Assembly: GCA_964023275.1 (NCBI GenBank)
Contig: OZ029919.1
Coordinates: 8,885,202-8,949,201, forward strand
Direction of reading: 5' to 3'
DNA length: 64,000 nucleotides
DNA from: Norana najaformis
Taxonomy: Eukaryota; Annelida; Clitellata; Crassiclitellata; Hormogastridae
Part shown: one piece after another, positions 32,801-46,537 of the stretch
How the letters are laid out: each line of letters opens with the position of its first letter
How positions within the stretch are numbered: the first letter of the stretch is position 1
The notes under the pieces: model-generated
What the model was told of the DNA's origin: nothing
Database searches by the model: none
What the model saw: the letters and a program-made list of their open reading frames with translations, nothing else
Made by a program: the position numbers and the translations under genes

Positions 32801-35800
32801 TAGTTTAGTGTCACTTAGTTGATGACAACATTAATGCCTTTGTTGCCACATATTTCTTGTAAGTGTTTGGTTAATGACAGTTACTATTAGTATGATTTAC
32901 AATACTGTCAGTATGACTTTAGGGAGGAAACATGCTAAATTGATTGCAATTTACTGTTTCAGCTGACGCAGAGGATGCCACTGTGTACCGCGTGTCGTAA
33001 GTATTAAGCCAATCCTTGAACAGTGAAAAATTTACTTGTTTGGTTTCAGCTTTAGTCCATTTTATTTTGTGATTCAGTGTCCATTACAGTAGAATTTAGA
33101 ATCTGGTTTTCATGGCAAGAAATTGTTACATTTCTATTGCTTGTTTTAATACTAACTGTAATCACAAATTTACAGTAAAAGTCAGGTAATGTGCAGATGG
33201 TTGGAGTCAGGCCGTTAGAACTGCAAGCTAATGCAACTTGTGATACTGAAATACACTGAAAACTATCGGAATCTGCATATTGCATGTTCCTACATAGGTC
33301 TGTTTTTTTATTATGTGCATTAACCGAATTAGGAAGTTAGTAGAACTTGCGTTACCAGATTTTTACTTCAAGAGAAACTCCTCAGAGGCGCTTCTCACCT
33401 GACTCACCTGACTACATAGAACCGTGGTCAAAAAAATGGTCTTCAAACGCTTACGGAAAGGATGCAAATAAAGGCCAAGGAGCTTATGTTGCAGGTTGCT
33501 AGGCTACTTATTCTGAAAGATGGCTTATCACAGCAAAGCTTCTGCATTGGACTATGGAAGTTTGACCGATGGGATAACTAGGTCACCTTGCGGTGCAGAA
33601 CGAAAGATCTGCAACCAGGAATGGATGAGACTGAAAGCATAGCTACTTGAGATTAACATGGAGTACAGCCTGCTAGGCAATTTCACTTAAACACTGAGAT
33701 CTTAAACTCGGTGTCTTTTTGCACATTGATTTGGTTGTGGTTTTGTTATTTTTGCGTTGCCTCACTTTGCCTAAGTGTAACTAGACATTGCATTTTTCCC
33801 TTAGTTACTTTACTTGCACTTACTTTACTTGGTATTGTAAAGCATAGAAGTAGCTTACTATCTACGATGTTATAAGAGTTGTCTATAAAACATTTCACTA
33901 CATTTCCTATGGTTTTGTTACTTGTAATTGCAGCATATATAATTTTTTACATTTATTGGGTGTTTTCTTGTTTTGTTGGATTCAGTTATATGATAAATTG
34001 TATTCGATTAAATTCAGTTATGTAATAAATTGTCGTGTAATTTGTATTTGTTGTGACTTTGTGTTGGTGCAGGCTGTGGCTGTGTACGTTCACCTTGGCT
34101 GTGTCAGGGGGAGCAGTTTTGCTTCTGCCGATATCAATCGTAGGCAACGAGGCTCTGCTTATGTTTCCCAACAGCTACTATCTCCAGTGGATGAATACTT
34201 CGCTCATTCATGGTTAGACAGCCAGATATTAATACCACTAGAACAAATAACCATTTGTTCATAGTTAACTAAAGATGGTCAAATAAAAGTCAAGTTATGT
34301 CTTAAGGAGAATAATTATGATTACTAATTCCTTGTTAGATTAGATTTTCAGTTTTCACTATAGATTACTTATTAGAGTAATATTATTGGATATTGCTCGT
34401 TAATGGAAAAGTAGATAAATGTCAGTATAAATATGTGAGAATAATTTTATTAGCTACTGCTGCATGACAAGTTTAAATAATAAGTCAGACATGAATATGA
34501 ACTATGTGTAATCAGGGTTGGTTAATTAGGTGGTTGTTTTCTGGGGAATTTTGGTTGGCTGGCTGGTTGAGTGTGTAATTTTGAACTTCTGAGTTGTTTT
34601 TCAGATAAATTTGACTAAGTAATTGGTCAGCGTATGGGTTGGTGATTTTTGTTTGCTGCTGTATGTTTTGTAGGCTTATGGAATTCCATTTTTCTGTTCT
34701 CCAACTTGTCGCTCTTTGTCCTCATGCCATTCGCATATCTATTCACAGAATCTGAGGGACTTCCAGGTTCACGAAAGGTAATTGCCACGTTATTTTATGA
34801 ATTACTTGCTTGTTAAACATTTAATTGTTACTTTTTTATTGTTGATACTTTTTATTATATGATAGAGTTTAAGGAAACTGGTTACTGGACTTTAGCTTGG
34901 CTTTTTGATTTTAATAAGTGATGATGTAAATTTAGAAACTCGTTAGAATTACATTTATGTTTGGGCAAGCTTAGAATTTTGTGTACTGAAATATAATTTT
35001 TTAAAAATTAGATATTAATGCTGACTTTTTTGTTAGGGCATCATGTCGAGAGTGTACGAGACGGCTCTGGTGTTGTTCCTCTTCAGCATCCTGATATGCG
35101 GATTGGCCTGGGTCTTGTCGGCAATGCTGGATGAGGATAAAGCTAGTCGAAAAGCGCTTTTCGGTAGGTAGAACATGAAGCAACATTGTGACTTTTTGCT
35201 CACATCATCTGTCTGATGTTCAATTTGAGTCCCACAGTTGCCTCTTGCAGCATTTCCTGCACCTAGAAGGTTGTTCTGTTTACCTGTGACTACTACATAC
35301 TGAGTATGTAACATGATGAGGTACTGCACAAATTGAGCAAGTGTATTGCATGAGTTTACAGTTGTTGCATAAGATTATTATAATTGATCAAAAGGTGTTG
35401 CTTTCAGAGCAGTTTGAAACAGAAGTGTTGTTTCAGACAATATGTAAAATCTCAGTAGTTTACAGTAGAGAAATTTTGCACAATTGTGCCATGGATGCTG
35501 TTTTTCATGCACAAACCTTTTACTACTCAGTCAGCTTCTAAAGTCCCTTGCATGGCGTAATTCATGTAGTTCACTGTTGAACCGTGCAACCATTAAGAAA
35601 AAGTTACTCAACTGGTATATTGTTGTCATGAAATTTGAAATCGTGCTTTTGAGAACCGTTGTTGACATAGGCATGTAATCTTTCACTTCAACTTGTCACT
35701 GACTGACTGATTCGACAGCCATTTTCTTGGTCCAGATGGGTTAGGAAGTACTTCTGTGCTTCACCCTTTCCTGCTTTCCATTGTTTTGGCTCAGATTCAA

Positions 35801-38800
35801 GACTTGAATATAAGTCATTATGCTTTCTGAATACATCCAGTACTTGTTATTACTTAAATAAATTCTGAATTTTGTTGGTTTAATCTAGATGGTCATTTTA
35901 AAAATCAGTTGAATTTTTTATTTAGAATGCAAGAAACATTTGCTATGGTGGTTAATTCCTGCAAAAATAGCTAATGAGCTGGCTATGCAGTCTCAGTCTA
36001 CTTTAACTGAGCTCCTTGTTCGTTCTGCTCAGTCGCTCATGTCATTTCATTCGCAACACAAGACTAACCTTTTCCAAACTGCATATCCATCATAGGCTGC
36101 CTCCTGTGTTAGTAGACTAATCTTCTGAATATTTACCTGATTACGGATTGGATCTGGTGTGCCTTTGGTTGATGCCTTGTGCATTAAACACCAATAGAAG
36201 TTAATTGGTCTAATTAACAATAATAGTGCCGATTATTTAGCATATATAGTTCACATGTTGCTAGATTCTGTAGAAGCTGATGTTCTGTACTATGTTGGAG
36301 AGGCTACATAAATGTTACTGTTACATTACATTACTTTCTTTTTTTTCAGATATCTGGAACTTTTATCTTCCTTACTTGTATTCATGCATATCGCTTCTTG
36401 GTGTCGTCATGTTGTTGAGTAAGTTGGCTGGCTAATAATTTTTTTATTTTATATTAGTGGTACCAAAATAAAGATTGAATGACAGAATGAAGATTTACAT
36501 TTTTATTAGAAACAAAAGAGTTCATAAGTACAGGGCAAAAATGAGAGCAGTTGAACCAGTGGGTTATTTTGAATTCTTGAGAAGCTCATAAAATGTTATG
36601 TATAAATATGTGCTCACCTTGAACGTATCGTAAAAAGTGCTGTAAAAATGTCTAGATATATATGTGTCAAAAGCGTTGTGAAAGGTGTCGCAAATATGTC
36701 TGGTCATACATTCATACATGTCTTACATTCGGTTTAGCTGAAAGTGGTATTAAAGTTCATTAAGAATGAGTTAAAGTGTAAGCAAATAATTCTGTACAAC
36801 TAGAAAAGTCACCATTGGGATGTTGTAGGCTGAAGTAATCATTTACAGCATGCAGTTACGCTTAATAACTGGCTTCCCTTTACAGATGGTAGAAAATGCA
36901 TTGTGCAAATATCTCTTAGGTCAACAGGTGTAAGCAGGTGGGCTTTCATCAGTAGCTCAATGGTTGGAAGTGATGTTTTGAAAATAATTGCCTTCTGTGA
37001 ATGAATGGCCAGTCTTTCAGTTTGAATTTTTGCAACTGATTCCAGGTCATTTATGGTTATGTTCGGTTAAATTTAATTGTTTATCTCTTGTAGTTTGTAC
37101 ACCTGTTGGATTTGCAAGGCTGTTTACTGTGATGGGTGAATTAGTCATTAAGCCAAAGGTAAGATTTTTATTAGCCAGTAACACTGCTGATTGCTGTTGT
37201 TGGCTGAGATCCTTGGATATTCTTTTTTACTTTCTGCATCTGATTTAAGATGCTTCAGTAGGTATGTGCAGCAGAAAACTCTTCCAGGAGGAAAGTCCAA
37301 GACTTGAGAAGGCAAGATGGGCTGATGTTAAGATGCTGTATATGTACGAGTGTATGCTAGGCACTAAACATTGAGGAAGTATGTATTGTGACTGTAATTG
37401 TAATTAGAAATTTATATAGTACTGTTTCAAGAGAACTTAATGAGCGGTGCTCTCTGCGCTAGCCTAAACGAAGTTAAATGTCATTAAGAACAGAAAGTTC
37501 ATCATTTAGCAAGGAATGCTTGGATAACTAGAAAAGTTGCCAGTTGCTGGTTCCCACACACATGCAATGGGTTTCCATTCATGACTGAAAGTTGACACCA
37601 TTTTCAGAGTTCAGGGCCATATTTTCATAAAGGATGAAGACGAAAGGTGGTGTTGTCCATTGTACATGTTTGCCTCGCTGTCCAGCAGGCCCTCATAGCT
37701 GGCTGATGACACAGCATCCGGACATCTCTTGAGCTAGCAGGTCTGCAAAGGACTGGTCTTTGGTTGCATATTCTCTCCATAGTTGATGGTCAGTGCTGTT
37801 CCAAAGATTCTTTGTTCCCCTTTTGTCATTGAATCCAAGATTTTCATGGTTGATGATGGCTCAATTGTAGGCTCAGCTGCTCAGTTGGGAACCTGTAACC
37901 CATTTAGTGGTAAACGGGTCGAAATAGCGATGAGATGTTGATCGCGTGGGATAAAAATAACTTCCATAACTGTGCTGAAATGTAGAAAAAAACCACTGAA
38001 ATGGAAGGTGTGGAACACCCTGGAGTGTGAAGTTGGAGAAAGACTGATGCCAGGGCTTGACCGTAACCAAGATTTCAAGGTTGCGGCTAGTGATGGCATC
38101 TGTGACGGAAGTTGACTTGTTTCTGACACTCCTAACATTCCATGTCCAAATTGCAGCCCCAATATTGACTTACTGCTGATCTCTGCGGGGCTGGTTTGGC
38201 TGGGCAACTCCCTGAGACAATAGCTGCTAGATGCACCCTGACAACAGAGCTTGTCTTACTACTGTACATCAGTGTGGGATGTGTTGACATGACATTTCCT
38301 GCACCAAAAAGTGGTCACCAGTTGTCCTTAAGTTACCAAAATTTTCGAAGCAGAACAAATTTGCCCCGAATTTCAAGCGTTTGTCTTTAATCACTAAAGT
38401 TTATCCATGGACCGTTTTCAGGAAAGATCTTAAATTTTTCTGAGAAATAGTGAAACTTCTTATAAATATGCAAATCAATGGCCATGCTTGTGTGAAACTG
38501 TGTTTGCGTGCTAATGGTACACCACAGAAGTGTGTCTTAAGGATTTCAACAAGATCCTTACCTAGTCACTGTCTGGGACTTGTGTACTTCATATTACATG
38601 ATGAAAGCTCAAGTCAGCCTCTGTCTTGCCAAAGTTTGGAGATGATTAAAGTGCCTTAATGCAGGTAACTTGTTCAGGTGCTTGTGTTCACGTGTATGTG
38701 AAAATCATTTGGTGTTGTTTCAGTTTCTGCAAAATGTAGAGCATGAGCTGGATGTCTTGCGGCTCGAGGAAGCCGATCTTTTGCGGAGACTTGAAAGTGT

Positions 38801-41800
38801 GCATCACGGGGATGGAGCGAGCCAGAAGTTGGCTAATGGTCATGGAAATAACTCAGCAAGTGACAACGAGGTTCTCAAAGTTCGCCTTGATGACATCAGC
38901 AGAACGAAAAAGGAATTAGGTTAGTTAAGTCAGCAGAAGAATGAGGTCAATGTTTAACTAAACGAGTTAGGTCAATCAGTGAATTGAACAAGGCATTAAG
39001 TCAAAAGTAAAAAACGAATTAGATCAGTAGAATCTAAGTTTTTATCAGTAAGTGACCTCAAAACATAATTAGGTTCATTTTGGTAATATATGTAAAGGGA
39101 TTTGGATTGTGCTATTTTTTCAAATAGCTTGTAATTTAATTTATTGTTTGCGCCACTTCTCATTGGTGCTTTCACAAAACCACTGACAGCAGCACAGTGG
39201 TTCTCACTCACAATTGGAAAAGCTATGGAGCGCTTGATATAGATTACTGGGTAACAAATTCCTGAATTTTGCCTGACTACAGCAAAGCTTCTGTGATGCA
39301 TTGTGGGATTTCAAACCGGTGAACAAACAGTTTTGTTTGCTGGTTGCGACATGGGTCATTTGCAAGTGGAATTAGTGGATTTGCTGTATTTTGATAATTT
39401 CAGCTTTCAGCTTAATTTGTGTAAAATGATTGAAGATTTAATAGGTAAATGTTATCTTGTTATGATTTAATTTCAGAAAAGAGACAAAAAGTTTCACCAC
39501 TTAGAAGAATCCTTGGCTATCCCATTATGATGCTGTTTTTGCTTTTCTTAACTGTAAGTAAATGTTCTCTTGTTAACCCCTTGCATGTCACAGGTGCAAA
39601 ATTGTGACATCAGTAAGCTTTCCTTGAACTCCAGTTAGATTCTAATGATTTTAAAATCCTTAAGAATAAAGCATTCTTTAATAAGCAGCAGTGCTCAAAT
39701 AACTAGAAGAGTTGCCAGTGGCAGGTCCCCACACACGTGAAGAGCCCAACTGACAGTGTTCCATTCAGAGTAACATTTGACAACACGTACAAAGTTCCTG
39801 GACCGACTTGTGTTGAAAATGGTGAATAACAGCAGACAGCGATATCCGTGGTACACAATAACATCACCATCCAGCAGGCCCTCATAGGTGGTAGAAGAGT
39901 GAGCATCTGGAAATCTGGGCAGACAGGCATTTGCCGCTGGTTGCTTGACATGTCTGTGGATGGTCGATGCCATCCTGCAGACTGTCTCCGCCCTTGATTC
40001 ACCGCATCCAAGATTTCCGTGTCACAGATGGAGTAAATAGGTCTGTATGTTTGATGTTCGTCTATGTGTCTAATAGCCTAGTCACCCCTCTAAATTGTAC
40101 CGGTCCAGCGTCAACGAGGCTTCATTGACACATGACTGAATAACATAGAAAAACAGAGTATCGTATGCAGAATCAAAATAAAAAATCCAAAATGCTGACT
40201 TGATAACAGTTGCGGTCTGAACATTTAAGAATTTATTGAGCAAAATCCATGTTTTGACGAACAATTTGCCGAAATGGCGGAGTTGGTGAATTTTTTTGAA
40301 TTTGTATTTTGCAATATTATGTTTTTGCTGCTTTTCTTTTTTTGCAACTTTTATACTGTTATTTCTGGAATTTTTTGTGTCTCTATTTGTATTGTGAAGT
40401 ACATGTTTCAGTACGTACGATAAAGTTTTATTTTATGATTTTTATTAGGAATGTAGTGTTTCATTTCCACGGTTTAAGTGACGTTGATTCTTTGGAGTTA
40501 GGCTATGGAGACTTGTTTACGAATTTCAAATGCTTTTCTTGTGTTTTAGTCCCTGTCAGTTCTGATGGTTGCGCAAAATATGGTTGAACTACTAATTGGC
40601 TTGAAAGCACTTCCCGTTGGCACAAAGGTATTGCACTTTGAATTCATTCTTCAAGTGCCTCGTCAAACAGCAATGTTATATTTGTATTAATAAATGTAGT
40701 GCTACAATTGGTATCTTTCATGCAAAGCAGTTCTGCATTTTAGCTTGATTAAGGTCCTGGGCTACAAAGTGAACTCAGGTATATTTAAAATTGAACTAAA
40801 TTACTAGTTCATGGATGATTGGATAAGCATGACTTGCATTTTTAATTTTGTAAATTTCTGATTGTAACTGAATTTTTTAAATGAAAGGTGTGGAGGCAAG
40901 CATAGTGCAACTGGGGTTGTGTATTATATATAAGTGGGTCATGTGTTAACGTAGCAGTTAGTTTGTTAAACATTTAAACTGTTATATTTTGTAGGAGATG
41001 GTTCTTGGTATTTCGTCGCTGTCTGCTTTGGGACCAATAGGAGCTGCCATAGAGATTACCATCATAATGTATCCATTTCGTTTTGCATTCTGTTACTTTG
41101 TAAACCTGATTTCTGTTGTTATTCTCATGTTTCAAATAGGGTTTCTAATGGCAGAGGTGTTAGCACTGGATAAATGGGTGAAATGATCTTTGCTACACAG
41201 CCCGCATGATCATTTTAGCAAACCGACTGTCCAAAATACACAGTATCGTAGATTGCCAATTCACCTCTGTTTTCCTCTGTTTATTCCCAAACAGTTGAAT
41301 ACCAATAGGCTATTGAGAGTTTTCATGTTTGAGTTTCCCTGATATGTACAATTGCATTGTATTAAATTAAAGAATTGCAGGTATGCAGCTAAGTAATGCA
41401 TTACTTACTTACTTATTTATGTACAGCTGGTTTTGAAAGAATAATTGGGAAAAAACTGCAATCCACAAGGCCAGAAAATTTGAATGTTGCACTGGTTTCT
41501 GGCACTTCACAGTGTAACAATCAAATCATATTACTAAAGATGAGATGGATGATATGCTAATTCATTAAGGATTGTAAAAGCTTTATATGTCTGTTAAAAT
41601 TATATCAAGTTGCATGCGTTGTGTGGTAAGACGTTTACCTTAATCCGTTTGGCAGATATCTGATGTTGACGTCAGTTGTTGGCTTCTACAGCCTGCCATT
41701 GCTGAACAGGCTTCAACCGAGATACTCGGACACTCCAATGACAAAAGTCATTGGGAATTGTGTTGTGATTGTTGTTCTGAGCTCAGCTCTGCCAGTCTTA

Positions 41801-42628
41801 TCTCGAACTCTGGGTTAGTGAGACTGATATCTTTAGTAATTTGTTTAACCTGAAACGTCTACAGCCACCGTGCACTAAGCATCAGTCGATGGTCACTTTG
41901 AATTAAAACCGCTTTCTGTAATCATAATTCTTTGGACAAAACCTCATCAGATCCAGGAGTCCTAAATAATACATGCAACAGTGAATACGAAATCCAGATG
42001 AGACTAGTCCAGACCTGAAGAAGAATTGCTGGCAGAGTTTGCAGAAACAGGCAGTGAGTTCCAGCACTTGGGTGAATGGGGAGAATGCACATTTAAGCAG
42101 GAGCATCATGGTTATAGTTATAGCAAAAGACAAAATATCTTGTGGTTGAGTAGACTGCTTGTTGTTGTGAGGGGTGAGCAAGGTTCTTAAGTTGATTGAC
42201 TTAAATGCAATAATTTATAAAACAACATTGATTTATTAATTGATACTCAGGAAAACTGATTTGATTTATGAATGCTGATTAATAATTATGGATTTATGAA
42301 TACTTATTAGGAATACTGTTTTACTCCTTGCTCTAGCAACATGAGCATACTTGTGTCTCATGCATCCTTTCATTTCTAAACAGGTATAACCAATTTCGAT
42401 TTGCTTGGCAATTTCGGCCGACTGGAGTGGCTTGGAAATTTCTACATAGTTCTCACATACAATCTCGTCTTTGCAGTTGCCACGGCAATCTGCTTGGTAA
42501 CCAAGTTCACAGCAACTCTTCGCAAGGCACTCGTCGACCATTTTGAGCAGGCTTTTGTTCAGGGACGTCAGAGTCTGTTGCGGAATCGGAGTCTTGCTGG
42601 CACGACAATGTTGGTCAAGGATGACTAG
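29812..42628 (+). CDS. LMBR1: LMBR1/LMBR1L family membrane protein, 14 coding exons, complete
   Basis: Exons: 29812-29868, 31330-31423, 32963-32996, 34073-34212, 34674-34777, 35037-35163, 36350-36418, 37094-37158, 38724-38919, 39477-39553, 40550-40627, 40995-41068, 41656-41813, 42384-42628 (stop TAG). The total is 1518 nt, 505 residues, against about 490 in human LMBR1 and LMBR1L. Every junction keeps frame. Each stretch aligns to the family, e.g. WNFYLPYLYSCISL, CTPVGFARLFTVMGEL, MTKVIGNCVVIVVLSSALPV, DLLGNFGRLEWLGNFYIVL. About nine membrane spans are predicted: 20-38, 62-85, 109-132, 152-173, 188-210, 306-335, 351-378, 432-452, 441-470 region. A long charged cytosolic coiled-coil loop lies at 231-300, with an Asn/Gly/His-rich insert in exon 9. 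Vertebrate members are lipocalin-receptor-like proteins; LMBR1L also restrains Wnt signalling at the ER. The start is the first Met after an in-frame TAG at 29764. The exon 1 donor (TAC|GTTGTG) is weak. Which vertebrate paralogue is closer cannot be settled by eye. Confidence 0.93.
30345..30675 (+). mobile_element. LINE 3' end (type B) in LMBR1 intron 1
   Basis: The frame at about 30438-30546 reads PKFWNSLPVSVHSAQSLLSF and RSQLKTYLFQIAYPP then a stop, the LINE ORF2 C-terminal signature. The tail includes GTTGATGCCTTGTGCATTAG and ACACCGGCACATTAGAAGTT, ending in ATTATTATTA. Same family at 35985-36240 and 56185-56280. Confidence 0.7.
35985..36240 (+). mobile_element. LINE 3' end (type B) in LMBR1 intron 6
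   Basis: Reads LFVRSAQSLMSFHSQHKTNL, then FQTAYPS and a stop, followed by TGGTTGATGCCTTGTGCATT and an AATAATA tail. More diverged than the intron 1 copy. Confidence 0.65.
37385..38175 (-). mobile_element. LINE remnant: endonuclease N-terminus and 3' tail, in LMBR1 intron 8
   Basis: On the minus strand near 38165-38050 a frame reads AAIWTWNVRSVRNKSTSVTD, then AITSRNLEILVTVKPWHQS, the start of an APE-type LINE endonuclease domain. At the other end, 37450-37385, lies a 3'-tail signature (ATATAAATTTCTAATTACAA in minus sense). The two are only about 700 bp apart, so most of the element is missing. Part of the interior recurs at 39645-40025 and 60585-60900. Confidence 0.55.
39645..40025 (-). repeat. 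Fragment of the same LINE family, in LMBR1 intron 10
   Basis: Plus-strand strings AATAACTAGAAGAGTTGCCAG, GGTCCCCACACACGTGAAGA and GTCCAGCAGGCCCTCATAG (ATCCAGCAGGCCCTCATAGG here) follow the same order as in 37520-37720. Confidence 0.55.
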
Positions 42629-45600
42629 AACATCTCAGCTCTTCGTGATAGATGCATCTGGATCAATATTTTTAGCCTCAGTTTCTGCAGTTGTTTGTTT
42701 TATAAAGTGTATTTTAAAAAGAAATGAGTAAAATTGCAGTAAATGTTTATGGTGTCACGCATGTAACACTTGATAGTCATCCTTACATTTGCAAATGGTG
42801 TGAGGCTTGAACCACACTGTGGTGTAATTGCGGTAAGCTGATTTTGATTACTGCAGCAAATATTTAGATATGTAATTGCGGTAAGCTGTAAGGTTTCATT
42901 GCTGATTTTGATTACTGCAGCAAATATATAGATATGTGAAGAGTTTTTATGTAAACCTTTGAGTTTTTTGTTGTTTCATTTGATGGCAGACAATTTGATA
43001 TGAAAGCATTTAATCAAAATTTAGGTATGCAAAATTTGGTAAACCATTGGAATGAGGTGCTAGAGTTTTGTGGTTTTTGTTGAAGTCTGTTTAAAAATTT
43101 GTCTTATTCAAAACTCCTATTGCTGTTTTACAACTGTAATGTTGTGTAACTGAATAATAATGTGTCTTGTTGTGCCATGGTAAAGCTACTGGATATGCTG
43201 CTAGTCTGCTAACAGGGTAGAATCTACAGTGAGTTTATGTGAACACAAAATTGGCCCAAGGATGAACCAAATCAGAAAATGGGTAGATGATTGTTCTGAA
43301 AGCACAGGTCTGAGCTTGGGGCTTAAAGGATCCAGAATACTGCAAATTTCGTAAAAGAAACTGCTTGAATACCGACTTTCGTTTCGTGTAGTACAACCTA
43401 AGTTAAGTAAGTGTTGAAATTGTGATGAAATATTCGAGGCTTGACTGTTAAGTGATTTCAATAGCCATGACTTAAACATTGACTTAATTTGTTAGCATAT
43501 TTGCCAAATTGCCGAACATAAATCTCGTTAGAAGGTTAAAAACAGGTTGAACAGTTCAACCTTAACTTGGTTAACCTGAAGCTGTGTCTTGAATATTGTG
43601 TCCAAGTGGTTGAACTTTTAACTGTGCTCAGCTGTGAAATGCCATGCTTGTGACTGTTTCATGGAACATGGCGTGTTTTAACGAATCTTCAACAAATGTG
43701 GCCAGCCCTCTGCTTGACATCAGAGAGAGTCAAAATGAAGAATATGCTCCACCTGCAAGTTCATGTTCCGTGATGGAAATCATGGTCTTGATAAGGAGGA
43801 CCATCATCAAAACGCAACCTGGACTGAAACCCTTCATGGTTGGCTGCCAAAGAGCCCAAAACAATGTAAAGCCTATTCCAAGTGTGTATTTGAACAATGC
43901 AGACTATCTTTCTCAGAAATCTTAGATTTGTTTGTAAAATTTGTGTATCCATGGTGTTTTTAGATCTAGTGGTACAGATGGCTATTGTGAGGACTTGTTG
44001 TCTGGTGAGAATTCATGTTGTAAATGTTTGTTAATAGTGTTCCGCTGTGTAGTTATTCGTACCTTAAGACATGCTCAAAAGAATATTCCGATTGGAGATA
44101 CAGGGGTCCCGTCACTGCAGGTGAATTCAACATGCACAAGCAGATAAATACTAGGGAATATCACATGACGGGAGTACGTACTGGTACACTGGAACCTCCT
44201 TATAATACCATCCTTGGGAGCCTTGTCAAGGACTGCCTTCATAATAATAAGACAATTCATATAGTGCCATAACAGAGCTGAGGCCAAAGACAAGACCACT
44301 GTACATGGATGCTATCATAAGATTGAAATGACAGTCAAAGGAAATCTTGAACACAAACATCTTGGACCTTGACTTGAAGAGATCAGGTATTGGTGAAACA
44401 AGGTTGTGTGTTGTATTGTACCAGTGATTGAGGCATTTTCTAAAGCTGAAGTAAATTTTAGATGAGCGTCTTTGATGGCATTATAACGAAAAGTGGTATA
44501 AAGAGGCTTCAGTGTACTTGATACATATGATTAAAAGTTGTCTTTACAGTGTCGTGTATTTTAAGGCACTAAGTTTATGACATTTTGCGTACAGGTGTAA
44601 ATAAATCGTTGATTTTGTTGTGATTCTTATATCTAGTTTTAAATTTCTGCAGGAGGTTCTGGAATCGATAACATGAGTTGCTATAGACATTTTTGTATGA
44701 AACAGTGGCTGCTTGTATTTGGCTGTGTGTTGTATGTAATCTACTGGTAATCTAATCGAATGACTTGTCGTGTAGTTCTCTTTTTTCGCTGTTATGTGAG
44801 CTAATGGAATGATGTCATCTTTGTGCTTGTTAAGTGTGTGCAGAGTGGCTTCTTGTGTCTCTTTGTAGTGCATCTAATTTAATCTACTGACTTTATTTGT
44901 TATTATTGAATGTATAAAATTTCTAGGCTGTTTCGAATCATAATGTATTCTAGGGTCTTCGTTTAGCTGCAGCTCTTGCAACTTGTCCTTTGAATGATGA
45001 GGCTTATTTGAGTTACAGTATTCATTGAATGCTAAGCGGCTGGGGAAAAGAACAAAGTTCCATATAATATGACTGTAGTGTGGTTTGCCAGATTGTCTCA
45101 TTGTGCTAGACTCCACAGGAGTCACCTTTCATGATCTGGGGCTGCTTAGTGTTGCTTTATGTTAACTTTGGCATTTGTCCCATTGTGAAGCCAGTCCCTT
45201 TTCATCACCTCTTGTGACAATTCATTCCTCGAGGATTAAAGAGCCAGCCACCTTGCTACATTCTATTAATGTGTACTGCCATTTAGTTATTTGTCTAATC
45301 GTAGTTCTTTCGTGATGTCTAGTCCCTCTTCATCCAAGTGAACCATAATTTTGACAGTTGTAGTCCATTGCGTCAAAGGTGATTAGATGAGTTTTTTGTA
45401 AAAAGCCATAGCTGGTCTGTAAAAGTTTTGCATGTATCGGTCAGTTGCAAAAGCCGTGGGTGGTTAGTTGGTTCTATGCTTGTATCACTAAAGAGTTGGT
45501 TTTTTTCTAGGAAAGCATTTATCAGTGTTTTGATACCAAGGCAGATTTCAATAATCTATTTCTAGGTTACCTCATTTGCTATAGTTAACATACTGACAGC

Positions 45601-46537
45601 ATGTCCACTGTTGGCAGTTTTATCGCATTTTGCAATTGGTTTTCTTTTAAGGGCCAATAACTAAATTAGTAAATAAATAGAAGGTTGTTATGGCTGCAGT
45701 GAGGAGTTTTCTCGCTGGTTTACAGTTTTTGAGAATTTGGTTACTATTGTAATTGTAATTGGAAATTTATGTAGCACCACATTAAGAAAAACGACTCAAA
45801 GGTGCTTGACTGTGCTCAATTAAGTATTACTGGTTTTTAGTTCTGCTTTGTGGTTTTCAGAATGGTGTCAGGTAATAATATTAGGATTTTATTAAATTAA
45901 ATTATAAAGGGACATAATTGATTAATTCTTTGGTCTTCAGAAAATGTGAATGTGCTTTCAATGTTTGTTAATAAACTGGCCACTTTTGACGTGGTTTTTG
46001 ACAAATTTGTGTTTTCATATTACCTCAGAAATTTCTTATCATCTTGCAAGTTTCAGTAATTGGTTGATTGAGAAAAATGATCCGTTCAGATGTTTGGGTC
46101 ATGTTGTAATAAATTTCTGGACTCGTCCATGATTGTGAGGTGAGTTAAATAAGAATGTGATGGCTTTGTGTAGTTGTCTATATGTCACGAACACCAGTAT
46201 AAGCATTAGGTATATGTATGCAATATGCATGTGTATATAATGTATACTGGTATGCAGATTTGATAATACAGGGTTATGTATGATGCTTGCTGTGTCCTTT
46301 GTCTATTGTATTAATATGCTGCATAGTCTTTAATAGTGTTCTGCTTTTTAATTTTGTGTAGAAAGTTGCACTTAACATTTTTACACACAAACGCACATAC
46401 ACTTTGTGCACACGGTTGTGCACAGTTTGCACTGTGTATAAATGTGTCTTGTATTCATTGTTAATTGGTTGCTTATATTTCTGGCAGTTGTTAATATTTG
46501 TTTCTTACGGTTAAATTTCTGTTTATATGTTTCTCAG
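42629..46537. other. LMBR1 3' UTR and downstream, no exon I can defend
   Basis: TG-rich on the plus strand, like the LMBR1 introns. It contains a local duplication at about 42822-42940 (GTAATTGCGGTAAGCTG and GATTTTGATTACTGCAGCAA, each twice) and a reversed LINE tail at about 45735-45835 (TTGTAATTGTAATTGGAAAT). AATAAA occurs near 44600, but none lies close after the LMBR1 stop. Open frames at 43640-43965 and 44020-44270 are not convincing. One frame at 46035-46130 (NWLIEKNDPFRCLGHVVINF) is exon-like but ends in a stop before a strong GTGAGT. Confidence 0.3.

Noticed and set aside
37873..38207. Overlapping 65- and 108-codon minus-strand ORFs as a host gene inside LMBR1
   Set aside because: One frame gives the start of a LINE endonuclease (TWNVRSVRNKS), so this is a retrotransposon remnant.
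43644..43963. Overlapping 63-93-codon ORFs downstream of LMBR1
   Set aside because: Competing frames on both strands, none with splice partners or family resemblance; probably 3' UTR or intergenic.
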